A DNA stretch of 64,000 bases, from assembly GCA_035478775.1 (NCBI GenBank), contig DATIJG010000002.1, positions 62,001 to 126,000 of the forward strand. The letters are read 5' to 3'. The notes beneath the pieces were generated by a model. That model saw only the letters and a program-made list of their open reading frames with translations, was not told where the DNA came from and ran no database searches. Position 1 is the stretch's first letter, and each line of letters opens with the position of its first letter. Shown piece after piece: positions 25,294-33,592 of this stretch. This DNA comes from CAMLQK01 sp035478775 (lineage in GTDB: Bacteria; Patescibacteriota; Saccharimonadia; Saccharimonadales; UBA4665). Both the position numbers and the translations under genes were made by a program.

Positions 25294-25398
25294 TGGAACA
25301 CTGTTACAGAGGTGGATACAAAAAAGAAAAAGCTTCGGACAAAATCCGAAGCTTTTTCTGTAATCTGTTGAGTGCTCGAAAATCTCTTATGGTGACCC
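25294..25398 (+). repeat. Direct-repeat copy B: terminator plus tRNA-Glu 3' end
   Basis: The intact counterpart of 24373-24476. It holds the terminator of tRNA-Glu and the last bases of that gene. Identity is strongest over TCGAAAATCTCTT-TGGTGACCC. Confidence 0.65.
25327..25357 (-). terminator. Intrinsic terminator of tRNA-Glu
   Basis: A 13-bp stem, AAAAAGCTTCGGA with TCCGAAGCTTTTT, loop of 5 nt, 33 nt past the tRNA 3' end; it can act in both directions and also closes the 25038 ORF. Confidence 0.85.
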
Positions 25399-25466
25399 CT
25401 GCGGGAGTCGAACCCGCGATCTTCAGGATGAGAACCTGACGTCCTGGACCACTAGACGAAGGGGCC
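25390..25466 (-). tRNA. tRNA-Glu (CTC)
   Basis: On the minus strand a 77-nt cloverleaf: acceptor GGCCCCT pairing with AGGGGTC (one G-T pair), D arm TCTAGTGGTCCAGGA, anticodon stem TCAGG/CCTGA around loop TTCTCAT giving anticodon CTC, T arm GCGGGTTCGACTCCCGC, discriminator A and encoded CCA. It reads GAG codons. Confidence 0.95.
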
Positions 25467-25673
25467 GTTTGTAACCGACTCGCCTATACTACCACAACAG
25501 GGGCGGAAGTTCAAATCGTCGGCGACGTCGCGAACACGCGCAGCGGTAGGAGCGAAAGTTTTTTAAGCACCGCAGCTCCCATACGCCATAGCCTTTTATT
25601 GCCAAGCCTGTTGCACCGAAGCTGCACTAAAGTGTTACACTGTATTTCTAAGACAAGACGCACAAATAATAAG

Positions 25674-26591
25674 ATGTACAAAACTGAATTACCCACTTTT
25701 GACCGCAAGATGGACACGCTAAACTTACTTAGGGCGCAAGACTGCCGGATAATTGTGCCTTTTTTACTTTCGCCGTATGAGCCGTATATCCCCCACGGCA
25801 TAATAAAAGCCGGGATATCGAAAATACCCGGAGTACCGAAACATGGTGAGATGCCATTTCGGCGCGGCTGGTTACGTGTGGAAAGAAATGCCGAAGCTGA
25901 AGCGATTGGCAAACATGCCGTGCGGCTTTGCTTACTAAACAATATTCAAGAAGGTTCACTCGAAGCCGCCGCCGAGCTGCCTTTCGGCGCAATAAAATAC
26001 AATAATTTGATTGACCGTGTGCCTACCCCGACCCAAAAAACGCATGGTGTAATTTTAGAGAGTAGCGGTTACGCAGCTGGCCTACGGACATGGCGCGCCA
26101 CCTTAACTACCGAGTCAGCCCTAACTGATTGGGACAAATATGGGTTTACTGAAGTGTTAAAGCAACTAACTGGCGAGATGTCCGATCGCTGGAATGGAAC
26201 GTTCCGCACCGAATCCGGCAGATCCGCAGGCACAGTGTTTTTACATGATGCAGCAGCTGATGGCGCATAACCTTAACAGCGCGTTTATCTGTAGCTGGTC
26301 CCTTCTTCAATATCTTCAGGGCGGTTTCTTATACGTTGGTTCGATCTGCATGGCCAGCCACTTGACACAAAGAATGAGGCGCACTGCGACGAGCAAACTT
26401 TGTACAGCCGTACGCTGACACAGCCTAATGGTACAAGCATCGAGGTGGCTATGACTAACAGCGAAGCTGCCGTGCCTCGAACCTGGGATGTGGCTGCGCT
26501 TAACCGTGGCGGAGCCGGCCTCGATTATGACAGCGAAATGACTTGGTTCCAAGTGGAGAGCGTAATTGAATCAGCTCAGCATCAGCGTTAA
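25674..26591 (+). pseudogene. Unknown ~305-aa protein interrupted by two compensating frameshifts
   Basis: From the ATG at 25674 the frame runs to a TAA at 26268. The protein-like sequence switches to another frame at the T5 run 26238-26242 (frame +1: FYMMQQLMAHNLNSAFICSW) and returns to the original frame at the GGG run 26319-26321 (RFLIRWFDLHGQPLDTKNEA), then continues to the stop at 26591. One extra T and one missing G would explain both. I do not recognise the family; the N-terminal part (IIVPFLLSPYEPYIPHGII) is conserved-looking. Either homopolymer sequencing errors in an intact gene or a recent pseudogene. Confidence 0.65.
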
Positions 26592-26629
26592 TCATGCATT
26601 GAGCTGCCTTTTTGATCTTTTGAAAGGCT

Positions 26630-27064
26630 CTATGCCTTATGGTACGGGTGTCCGGCGCTGATTGTACTGGCGCGGTACAGCGCTTCGGCTAACACTACCA
26701 TCGCTAAATCGTGCGGAAACGTCAGCTTCGAAAAGCTCCAAGCCAAATCCATGGCGTTTTGCACGTCAGCTGGCAAACCTTCGGGGCCGCCGATTACAAA
26801 ACAGGCTTCTTTGCCTTCAGGTGCCCGCTTATCTAAAAACGCGGCGAGTTCGGGACTGCTAAGCTGCTTACCTTCAATAATCAGTCCAATTTTGTAGGCA
26901 TTGCCGCAGGCTTGCAAAATGTGCCCGGCGTCGTATGCGTACTTATCGGCCAAATGTGTGACTCGCACCTGGTGGTAACGGCCGAGGCGTTTTAGATACT
27001 CGCTCCAGCCAATTTTAGCGTAGCCAAGTTTTGGCTCGCCCACTGTGACAATATGCAACTTCAT
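26630..27064 (-). CDS. rlmH: 23S rRNA (pseudouridine1915-N3)-methyltransferase RlmH
   Basis: SPOUT-class methyltransferase that modifies the pseudouridine at position 1915 in helix 69 of 23S rRNA on the 70S ribosome, using S-adenosylmethionine. The knotted C-terminal half is recognisable: FVIGGPEGLPADV and FPHDLAMVVLAEALYRASTISAGHPYHK, ending in the invariant HPYHK tail. At 144 aa, slightly shorter than the usual 155. The ATG at 27064 follows the preceding methyltransferase stop by 1 nt, so they are co-transcribed. Confidence 0.95.
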   Translation of the reverse strand: MKLHIVTVGEPKLGYAKIGWSEYLKRLGRYHQVRVTHLADKYAYDAGHILQACGNAYKIGLIIEGKQLSSPELAAFLDKRAPEGKEACFVIGGPEGLPADVQNAMDLAWSFSKLTFPHDLAMVVLAEALYRASTISAGHPYHKA

Positions 27065-27065
27065 T

Positions 27066-27728
27066 TTATTGCCCACCTTTGCATAAAATGGCGATGTTGT
27101 GCTCGACACGCATTTTTGGTAATGTACCACCAAAGTAATCCTGGATAGCGCGCTCTACACCGGGCAGCGTTTCGCGGCCAAAATCATCGACTAATAATAC
27201 GCCATTTTCATCGAGCACCGGCCACGTTAGCTTTAACGGATCCAAAATAGAACGGTAAAAGTCACCGTCTAAAAATGCAAATGCTAGCTGCTTAGGCACA
27301 TCTTTTGGCGTGAGGTCGCTAAACCAACATTTATGGGTAATTGGCAACTGTAAGCCGGCAGCTTTAAACACTTTGGCAAAATCGGCTTTGGAAACGTATA
27401 GTTTGCCGGCACTAAAATCGATGCCTGCGGCGTTACTATCGTACGCGGTTTTTTCTGGTAAGCCGTCGAATGAATCGTACACATGGAATGATTTTTGGCT
27501 TTTATGTTGGTTGAGCAAACGACGCACGAACAAACTGGTGGTGCCGGCGTAACAGCCGAATTCGACGATGTCGCCGGGCGTACCGGCCTTTAAGACGTTT
27601 TCCAGTTCACGCCACACCACGGTAAGCCCCTCGCGTGTAATTTGGTCGGACAAAATCGGGTAGCCCCGGAATTGGTTACGAGGGTTGCTTGCTTTAAGGC
27701 GGTGATCTTCAAACGAATCGTGCATCAT
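27066..27728 (-). CDS. TylF/MycF-family O-methyltransferase
   Basis: Class I SAM-dependent methyltransferase of the TylF (macrocin O-methyltransferase) family: SAM motif I DIVEFGCYAGTTSLFVRRLL, the acidic FHVYDSFDGLP after strand 2, metal-binding FLDGDFYRSILDPL and VLLVDDF. Members methylate hydroxyls on sugars, so a surface glycan is a plausible substrate, but the natural one is not indicated. Length 220 aa is typical. It begins with tandem ATGATG after AT-rich TATTAT, with no ribosome site, and leads rlmH. Confidence 0.88.
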   Translation of the reverse strand: MMHDSFEDHRLKASNPRNQFRGYPILSDQITREGLTVVWRELENVLKAGTPGDIVEFGCYAGTTSLFVRRLLNQHKSQKSFHVYDSFDGLPEKTAYDSNAAGIDFSAGKLYVSKADFAKVFKAAGLQLPITHKCWFSDLTPKDVPKQLAFAFLDGDFYRSILDPLKLTWPVLDENGVLLVDDFGRETLPGVERAIQDYFGGTLPKMRVEHNIAILCKGGQ

Positions 27729-27755
27729 ATTTATAATATATAACCTTTTATGAGT

Positions 27756-29090
27756 CTAACTTACCTCAGTGGGTTTTGGAACGCCGTGGCTCATGCTTTT
27801 TGAGTTTTTAACGTGGGCGGTCGGCAGCTCGCTCCAATTGGAAACGTAACGTGGCGAGCGGATGCCGTGTTTTGGCTGCCAGGTTTTGCTTAAATCGGCG
27901 GCAGCGTAATAAATGGTGCCGTTGCCGAGCCGTTGGTTAATACGGTCGATGGCGGCCATGCGGGCGGCGGCTTTATCGGCTAAATTTGGCTGCACGTAGC
28001 CAAATAAATCGGTTTGTAGGGCGCCCACCGGCACAAAATCGTACATGTACACGCCGAGCCGGTGGTACATCTGGCTGTCGCGCGCGAATTCGCTTAGCTT
28101 GTTCACGAGCAGCGTGATTATCAGGCCGGTGTCGTTGGTCGGCATATCGAGCTTAGCTTCCCGCACCCACCGCCGATAGCCCGGCTTGTGGCGATTAGTG
28201 TTGGCGAACACGCCAACCCGGTGCGCCAGCAAGTTTTCGTTACGCAACCGGTACGCGGCCGGTGCAGCCAGGCTGGCAATGGCAGCCTCTAAAACATACG
28301 TTTGGCTAGTGTCTTCGCCGAAAGTACGCGACCGCATGATACTTTTGGCGACTACGGCTTGTTGTTCAAGCGCATGGCAACTTATGCCGTTTAGCTCGCT
28401 CACCAGCTGCCGGCCGTGAATGCCCATGAGCTGTTGGGCGTGCCGGGGGCTTAGCCGCGCTACGTGCAGCGCCGTGCTCAGACCTTCGGCGCGTAATTTT
28501 GGCGCGAGCTGCCTGCCCACGCCCCAAATATCTTTGAGCGGGGTGTGTTGTAAGGCGTCGTCCCATTCAGGTTTGCCGAGGCCAATAAAACTGAACACGC
28601 CATGTAAGTCGGGCTGTTTTTTGGCAAGCTCGGTACCCAGTTTAGCGAGCGTTTTGCTGGATGCGATACCGATAGAAACCGGTACCCCGACTTCGCGCCA
28701 AATGCGCTGCCGCACGTGCTGTGCCCAGGCCTTGTAATCGGTAATCGGCAGCTCGCTGAGGTCTAAAAACGACTCGTCTACCGAATAGACCTCGATGCGC
28801 GGCGTAACCTCAATAAGAATTTGCGTAATGCGTTTGCTGATGTTGCCGTACAACTCAAAATTGGCCGAAAATTGCGTAATATTTTGCCGTTTAAAGGTGT
28901 CGCGGAACTGGAACGCCGGTGCGCCCATCGGAATACCCAGCGCCTTGCTTTCGTTGCTGCGTGCCACCACACAGCCATCATTACTGCTAAGTACGACCAC
29001 TGGTTTGGCACTAAGGTCGGGCCGAAAAATACGCTCGCAACTAACGAAAAAATTGTTGCAATCTATGAGCGCGAAAATGGGTTTGGGCAT
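27756..29090 (-). CDS. umuC: Y-family translesion DNA polymerase UmuC
   Basis: Error-prone translesion polymerase. The palm starts FALIDCNNFFVSCERIF with the first catalytic Asp, and the SVDESFLDL motif supplies the second Asp and Glu, so the active site is intact. The UmuC-type steric region (VVVLSSNDGCVVARSNESK) separates it from DinB. A helix-hairpin-helix region follows (DIWGVGRQLAPKLRAEGL), then the little-finger domain and a probable clamp-binding peptide QTDLF. Length 444 aa versus ~420 in E. coli. It begins 3 nt after the umuD stop. Confidence 0.94.
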   Translation of the reverse strand: MPKPIFALIDCNNFFVSCERIFRPDLSAKPVVVLSSNDGCVVARSNESKALGIPMGAPAFQFRDTFKRQNITQFSANFELYGNISKRITQILIEVTPRIEVYSVDESFLDLSELPITDYKAWAQHVRQRIWREVGVPVSIGIASSKTLAKLGTELAKKQPDLHGVFSFIGLGKPEWDDALQHTPLKDIWGVGRQLAPKLRAEGLSTALHVARLSPRHAQQLMGIHGRQLVSELNGISCHALEQQAVVAKSIMRSRTFGEDTSQTYVLEAAIASLAAPAAYRLRNENLLAHRVGVFANTNRHKPGYRRWVREAKLDMPTNDTGLIITLLVNKLSEFARDSQMYHRLGVYMYDFVPVGALQTDLFGYVQPNLADKAAARMAAIDRINQRLGNGTIYYAAADLSKTWQPKHGIRSPRYVSNWSELPTAHVKNSKSMSHGVPKPTEVS

Positions 29091-29093
29091 ACC

Positions 29094-29522
29094 TTAGCCG
29101 CCCTGTCTTTTATGGCTCTGTGTACTATTTTGGTGCGACTCGGCCGAGCTAGAAGTGCCATTGCCTTTTTCACCGCGGCCGCGCACAAACTGATGCACGG
29201 TTGCCGTGACGACGCCGAAAACTTCGCCGCCTTTAGGCACAGTTTTAAAATGTGACAGCTCAAATTCGCCGTGTGTTTCGTTCCACCAGGCGACAATATC
29301 GTTTGCATGCGGGCTTAAAGCGCGGTCAATTACGGCAATGTCGCCATCGAAAATACCAATCTCGTGCCAGTGGTTGCCAGCAATCCTGAATAAAAACGTG
29401 CTGGCTGGCCGCTGCACGAGCAATTGGTGGAGGTCGAGGTTGGCGAGCGTTTTATCGGCGGCCGGATTTGGGAAACCGGCGTGCACCGAAACACCGTCGG
29501 CTTGGTGGTTATCATTATTCAT
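29094..29522 (-). CDS. umuD: UmuD-like protein without the Ser-Lys protease dyad
   Basis: The family homology is clear: AGFPNPAADKTLANLDLHQLL aligns with the region after the E. coli UmuD cleavage site, and GIFDGDIAVIDRALS and VFGVV match the S24 fold. However, the nucleophile Ser60 position (GDSM in E. coli) is H51 in GNHW, and the general base Lys97 position is S90 in FELSHF, so self-cleavage should be impossible. The N-terminal arm before the cleavage point is only 15 residues instead of 24. The protein may act directly in the UmuD' role for UmuC. Tail of ~30 polar residues. TATACT lies 9 nt before the ATG. Confidence 0.9.
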   Translation of the reverse strand: MNNDNHQADGVSVHAGFPNPAADKTLANLDLHQLLVQRPASTFLFRIAGNHWHEIGIFDGDIAVIDRALSPHANDIVAWWNETHGEFELSHFKTVPKGGEVFGVVTATVHQFVRGRGEKGNGTSSSAESHQNSTQSHKRQGG

Positions 29523-29606
29523 TGTCTAATAAGTATACGCCACCTTCGTGCAACTTCGGAACAGGTTGTTTTTACTCGGGCTTAAAAGAGAGAAAGTTGG
29601 CCGGAC

Positions 29607-30125
29607 TTAGGCCCACCATCCCAGAGCTATAGTTTCTGGACTGGTAACAAGCTCACGCAACCCCTCTAATTCTTCGAGGCTGGTAGGATGGTTGTTAACT
29701 CCCATTTCTTCTTCGAGAGCATAATTTTCGGCGTAATCAAGGTCGATGCCTGCTGGCTTTGTTGCTTGGTCCCCACCATCCCATCGTCGCACTACGCCAT
29801 CGGGGCGTCGGGAGTAATATATATGCTCGCGGCGTACCTGCCCGTCATTCACTTTTAGCTCGATACATTGTGGGCTAACGGTGAACCTATATGACTCGCG
29901 GCTACCTGCCAGTGAAGGCTCGGAGTCGGCGTATAAAAGCAAGTCAAGCTTATTTGCGAGGGGCGAATCCTTAATACCGAGGTGCGATAACATCAAGTCT
30001 TGTATTAACGAATCGTGAGCAGCGGCTACTAATTGCTGCTCTGCTTCTGAGACGTCAACGCTTCCTTGTTCAACTACAAAAGCTGGCAACTGCAAACGTT
30101 CTGACGAGGAATGTTCAAATTTCAT
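29607..30125 (-). CDS. Unknown protein, 172 aa
   Basis: No family recognised. A soluble, acidic alpha/beta protein. A strand segment ESYRFTVSPQCIELKVNDGQVRREHIYYSR is followed by an acidic helical C-terminus (NYALEEEMGVNNHPTSLEELEGLRELV). It stands alone, with a very AT-rich 100-nt upstream spacer shared with the end of the response-regulator gene. Confidence 0.6.
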   Translation of the reverse strand: MKFEHSSSERLQLPAFVVEQGSVDVSEAEQQLVAAAHDSLIQDLMLSHLGIKDSPLANKLDLLLYADSEPSLAGSRESYRFTVSPQCIELKVNDGQVRREHIYYSRRPDGVVRRWDGGDQATKPAGIDLDYAENYALEEEMGVNNHPTSLEELEGLRELVTSPETIALGWWA

Positions 30126-30227
30126 AAAGCATATTATAACACATGTATACGTTATTACAATAATAATTGAACAATAGCCTATTACGTGACAAAGAGTCCA
30201 GGCTTTACCATAGTGATTTTTATACTT

Positions 30228-30683
30228 TTACGAAGGTAGAGCTTCTAAAAACTTGACCAGTTCGTGCGGGGTGATTTCGGCCTTAACCAGGTAACCGTCG
30301 GCTTGGCGCTCGATGTTTTCGCGGATGTCTTCACGCTGCTCTAAGTTGGTGGTGATAATAATTTTAGCGTGCAGGCGCGGCGTTTCGGTTTGGTCGCGCA
30401 GACGGCGTAGTACCTCGATGCCGGTGATCGAGGGGATCATCAGGTCGAGCAAAATAATGTCGAACTGGTCGCTTTGGGCGAGTTTTAGCCCGCGAAGGCC
30501 GTCAACCTCGACAGTAACCGTGTAGCCGGCATTGGTGAGTGCCCGCACATACAGTTCGCTAATGAAATGCTCATCTTCGATACACAGCACCTTTACACCG
30601 GTCGGCGCTTGGTGGATACCCGCGCTGGCCGGGTTATTTTGCTGGTTTTGTGGTTCGTTTTGGGTGATGTTGTTTGGTTCCAT
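30228..30683 (-). CDS. Single-domain response regulator (CheY-like), 151 aa
   Basis: After a ~30-residue Gln/Asn/Pro-rich N-terminal extension comes a receiver domain: acidic E36-D37-E38, phospho-acceptor D80 in ILLDLMIPSITG, T111-T112 and K134 (YLVK). No output domain, so the phosphorylated form must act through protein contacts. It is the last gene of an operon with the histidine kinase (5-nt gap) and DUF3048 genes; the kinase is the evident partner. Confidence 0.92.
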   Translation of the reverse strand: MEPNNITQNEPQNQQNNPASAGIHQAPTGVKVLCIEDEHFISELYVRALTNAGYTVTVEVDGLRGLKLAQSDQFDIILLDLMIPSITGIEVLRRLRDQTETPRLHAKIIITTNLEQREDIRENIERQADGYLVKAEITPHELVKFLEALPS

Positions 30684-30688
30684 AATTG

Positions 30689-32239
30689 TTATCTCCGATA
30701 CAGTGAGTGGTTTTTAATCCAGCCGTGGGCGCTGCGGACGATGTCTGCCGACTCATTATTGCTGGTTTTTTGAGTGTCTGCAACTTGGTCGTATGGCAAA
30801 AGTGTGAAGCCGAAGGTGCTGCCTTCGCCTGCTTTCGAGCGCACCCAAATAGTGCCACCATGCGCTTCGACTACCGATTTGGCCAAGTATAAACCAAGGC
30901 CGGTGCCACCAATTTGGGCGCGGCTGCGTTGGTTGCGGTAAAACTTGTCGAACAAGTGCGACATGGCGGCTTCGGGTATGCCGACACCGAAATCTTGCAC
31001 AGTAGTTTCAATTAGGCCTTCGTGGGTTAAATAGGACTTAACGATAATGCGGTCGCTGCCGTTGCTGTACTTAATGGAGTTGTCGATTAAATTGCTTATA
31101 ACTTCGTATATACTGGTGCGGTCAACGCCTACCGGCGGCAAATCGCCGGCCACAGTAAGCTCTAAAGTAATGCCGCGCACGCTGGCGCGCAATTGCAAAT
31201 CGGTCATGGTACTTTTTAAAATGTCCGGCCACGATTCTTTGTTAAGTTTGAGCACGAACTGGTCGTTTTCAATGCGCGACACGTTCAAAATGGTATTAGT
31301 AAACGTCGAAAGTTGTTGCGCGGCCACGGCCATTTTGCTCATGTAACCTTCAAGTTCCTGTGTGACTTTACCGTGCAACTCTTCTTCGAACACTTCGATA
31401 TATCCGCGTAATAAAGTGAGCGGCGTGCGCAGCTCGTGTACAGCTAGCGCCACGAAACTCATTGCCTGATTATCTTGTCCGTATTGCTGAGTGTGGTCAA
31501 AGAACACGAGCATAGTTTCAAGGTCTTCGGGGTTACCCTGGTTATAATAGGCGGCCAGGTCGCATAGCGGCAGTTCAGACTGTTCGTGGTCCGGCAAGTT
31601 TATACGCACGCGTTCCCATGTTTGGGCGGCAACGGGCTTGTTGGCCTTGGCGTCGGCCAGCCATTTGTCAAAAGTGTACTCGTTGGTAAACGACATATCT
31701 ACTGCCGAGTACACACTCTTGCCTACTATGTCGTCGGCTTCTTTTTCGAAGTATTTTAAAGCATCTTGGTTGGCGAATATCACTATATCCTGCTTGTCTA
31801 GGATCAGTAGTGGCAACGGCAAATTGGTGGCTATAAAGTCGTGATTGGGGGCGCTTTGCTCTGCTTTTGTAGTGGCAGTCACGGTGTCCATAACGCTCGC
31901 CAGCTGGTAAATGTGCGAAACCAGGTTAGTGACCATATCTTTACCGAGCGGCAATTTTTGCAGATTTGGTGCGCTCTGTTCGGTGGTATCGGGTGAAATA
32001 TGTAAAATGGCTTGCCAGATTGCTTGCAGCGGCCGCACCAGGTAGCGCGTGCTCAAAATCGCAAACCCGACGCTTAGTACGAAACCGGTAATGCCGGAAA
32101 GCACCATTGTTTGAGGCACGCTGAAATGCTTGTGCACGTATGCATACCACGCCGAAACAATCATGAAGGCGTTGTCCGCCACCAAAATGAAAAGCAAATG
32201 GTTGCGTACCTGACGCTTAAACCGCTGGAGCTGGTCCAT
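30689..32239 (-). CDS. Membrane sensor histidine kinase, 516 aa
   Basis: Two membrane helices near the N-terminus (about 13-33 and 40-62), separated by only a few residues, a HAMP-like linker (RYLVRPLQAIWQAIL), a PAS domain (~150-260, LLILDKQDIVIFANQDALKYF), HisKA with the phospho-acceptor in ALAVHELRTPLTLLRGY, and HATPase boxes NLIDNSIKYSN, VQDFGVGIP and GGTGLGLYLAKSVVEAHGG. The tiny extracytoplasmic loop implies a signal sensed in the membrane or by PAS. Operon with DUF3048 upstream and the receiver protein downstream. Confidence 0.94.
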   Translation of the reverse strand: MDQLQRFKRQVRNHLLFILVADNAFMIVSAWYAYVHKHFSVPQTMVLSGITGFVLSVGFAILSTRYLVRPLQAIWQAILHISPDTTEQSAPNLQKLPLGKDMVTNLVSHIYQLASVMDTVTATTKAEQSAPNHDFIATNLPLPLLILDKQDIVIFANQDALKYFEKEADDIVGKSVYSAVDMSFTNEYTFDKWLADAKANKPVAAQTWERVRINLPDHEQSELPLCDLAAYYNQGNPEDLETMLVFFDHTQQYGQDNQAMSFVALAVHELRTPLTLLRGYIEVFEEELHGKVTQELEGYMSKMAVAAQQLSTFTNTILNVSRIENDQFVLKLNKESWPDILKSTMTDLQLRASVRGITLELTVAGDLPPVGVDRTSIYEVISNLIDNSIKYSNGSDRIIVKSYLTHEGLIETTVQDFGVGIPEAAMSHLFDKFYRNQRSRAQIGGTGLGLYLAKSVVEAHGGTIWVRSKAGEGSTFGFTLLPYDQVADTQKTSNNESADIVRSAHGWIKNHSLYRR

Positions 32240-32243
32240 GTGT

Positions 32244-33464
32244 TTATTTATAACTCACGTATTTAGTTGACCCAAGCGCAGTAATCCAGGTTTGACCGGG
32301 GTCGAGCGGCAATGGCTGTCCGTTGCTATCAGTAAAAGTGATTTGGCTGGTGCGGTCAGTTTTGTGCCATGTGCCAGGGATTGCCACGCCATCTTGGAAA
32401 ACGTACGCCGTGCCGTCGCCGATGGTGTTGTAGCTAGTGTGCAAGTCGTCGGCCTCAATGCCTTGTGGCAACACCATAGCGACCACTACTTTCGGCGCGA
32501 TTTGGGTTTGCGCACCACTGGCATCGATTTCCATATGCGGTTGCCCGCCTTCGGAACGCTTGTAGGTGTTAGTAGCGGCATTGTAATCGTAGTGTACGTT
32601 ATAGTAATAGCCCGAAATGGCGAAGTCGATACTGGTGACGTTTGGTGCGGAGCTTGGCGTTTCGCGAGGCTTGCGTAAAAAGCCAGTGTAATTACTTTTG
32701 CCAAAACCTTTGGCGGCTTCCAGTTTATTTAATTCATCCATGCTGGTATATACATTGTGCGGTGCGTAACGTGAAGAAATCCGATGATAATAGCTGCTGT
32801 TATAAAATTGGTCGAGGTCTTTAATGCTCCACGTTTTTAGATCTTGCAGAGCCTCGCCACTGCCGCCCACGTGAGCCACTGACGCATCAAAGGCTGATAA
32901 CCACTGCACATAATATGGCCGCACGCTGCGCACCGGGCCGATATATTGCGGTGACGTATCTTGAAAGAGCGTCAAAAAGCGCGTGATGCCACCCTCGGCA
33001 ATTGCTTCAAACACCACTCCAGCTTGGTCGAGGCCAGATTGCGGCCGGGCATCGGTGCTGTTTTCGATCATCACGGCTGTTACCGGACGGTCGTTAATGC
33101 TGGCATCGCTAATTGGCATGCCGGTGAGCGTTGAATATATCGGCTTCGGCACGGGTTTTACGGCTGCCGGCTTCGGCGCAGGCTTATGCGGCGCAGGTTT
33201 TGGCGCAGGTTTGAACCAAATAAAGTAAGCTGCTACCACGCCGCTTATAACTAATATCAGTGCAGCTATAGTTATAATCCACTGCTTTTTGGTGAGCTGC
33301 GGCCAACGCGGCGGCCAAAACTTATGTGCGTATTGCTTGCGGTGGTTGGGCGAATGCCCAAAAGACGTAGGCATTTGATGTCTGCCTTCGGGGCTGATAA
33401 CCTGGTGTGGCTCTTGCCTATCGTTAGCTTGGTGTTGGTTTTGCGGAGCACGCTCGCTATTCAT
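32244..33464 (-). CDS. DUF3048 membrane-anchored envelope protein (YerB-like), 406 aa
   Basis: A polar ~65-residue cytoplasmic N-terminus, one membrane helix (IITIAALILVISGVVAAYFIWF), a Pro/Ala/Lys spacer (PKPAPHKPAPKPAAVKPVPK), then the DUF3048 domain with its hallmarks TGMPISDASINDRPVTAVMIENS, RPQSGLDQAGVVFE, EGGITRFLTLFQ and IGPVRSVRPYYVQW. The family is extracytoplasmic and widespread in Firmicutes and Patescibacteria; its function is not known. The gene precedes a histidine kinase by 4 nt, so it may help sensing. TACAAT lies 7 nt before the ATG and contains AAAAGG in the gap. Confidence 0.9.
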   Translation of the reverse strand: MNSERAPQNQHQANDRQEPHQVISPEGRHQMPTSFGHSPNHRKQYAHKFWPPRWPQLTKKQWIITIAALILVISGVVAAYFIWFKPAPKPAPHKPAPKPAAVKPVPKPIYSTLTGMPISDASINDRPVTAVMIENSTDARPQSGLDQAGVVFEAIAEGGITRFLTLFQDTSPQYIGPVRSVRPYYVQWLSAFDASVAHVGGSGEALQDLKTWSIKDLDQFYNSSYYHRISSRYAPHNVYTSMDELNKLEAAKGFGKSNYTGFLRKPRETPSSAPNVTSIDFAISGYYYNVHYDYNAATNTYKRSEGGQPHMEIDASGAQTQIAPKVVVAMVLPQGIEADDLHTSYNTIGDGTAYVFQDGVAIPGTWHKTDRTSQITFTDSNGQPLPLDPGQTWITALGSTKYVSYK

Positions 33465-33536
33465 GCCTTTTATTGTATCAACCTATGCCAGTGATTACCA
33501 TAAGGGCTATAGCTGATAAAATACAGGGGTCAACCC

Positions 33537-33565
33537 TTGACATATCACCGTAATATGTGTAAAAT
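33537..33565 (+). promoter_or_regulatory. Strong consensus promoter of the 33593 gene
   Basis: Perfect TTGACA (33537-33542), a 17-nt spacer, and TAAAAT (33560-33565). It is the best sigma-70-type promoter in the window and serves the exported protein gene at 33593, which unlike most lead genes has a leader with an AAAGG site. Confidence 0.8.
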
Positions 33566-33592
33566 GTGTTTTGAATTTGAAAGGTGCCCCTT

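Noticed and set aside
26194..26418. Separate gene on the plus strand in the frame of the 26194 ATG
   Set aside because: It is better explained as the middle part of the frameshifted 25674-26591 gene; beyond 26320 it loses protein-like character.
29523..29580. LexA operator upstream of umuD
   Set aside because: Neither the CTGT-N8-ACAG nor the CGAAC-N4-GTTCG pattern is present; only a TATACT box is visible.
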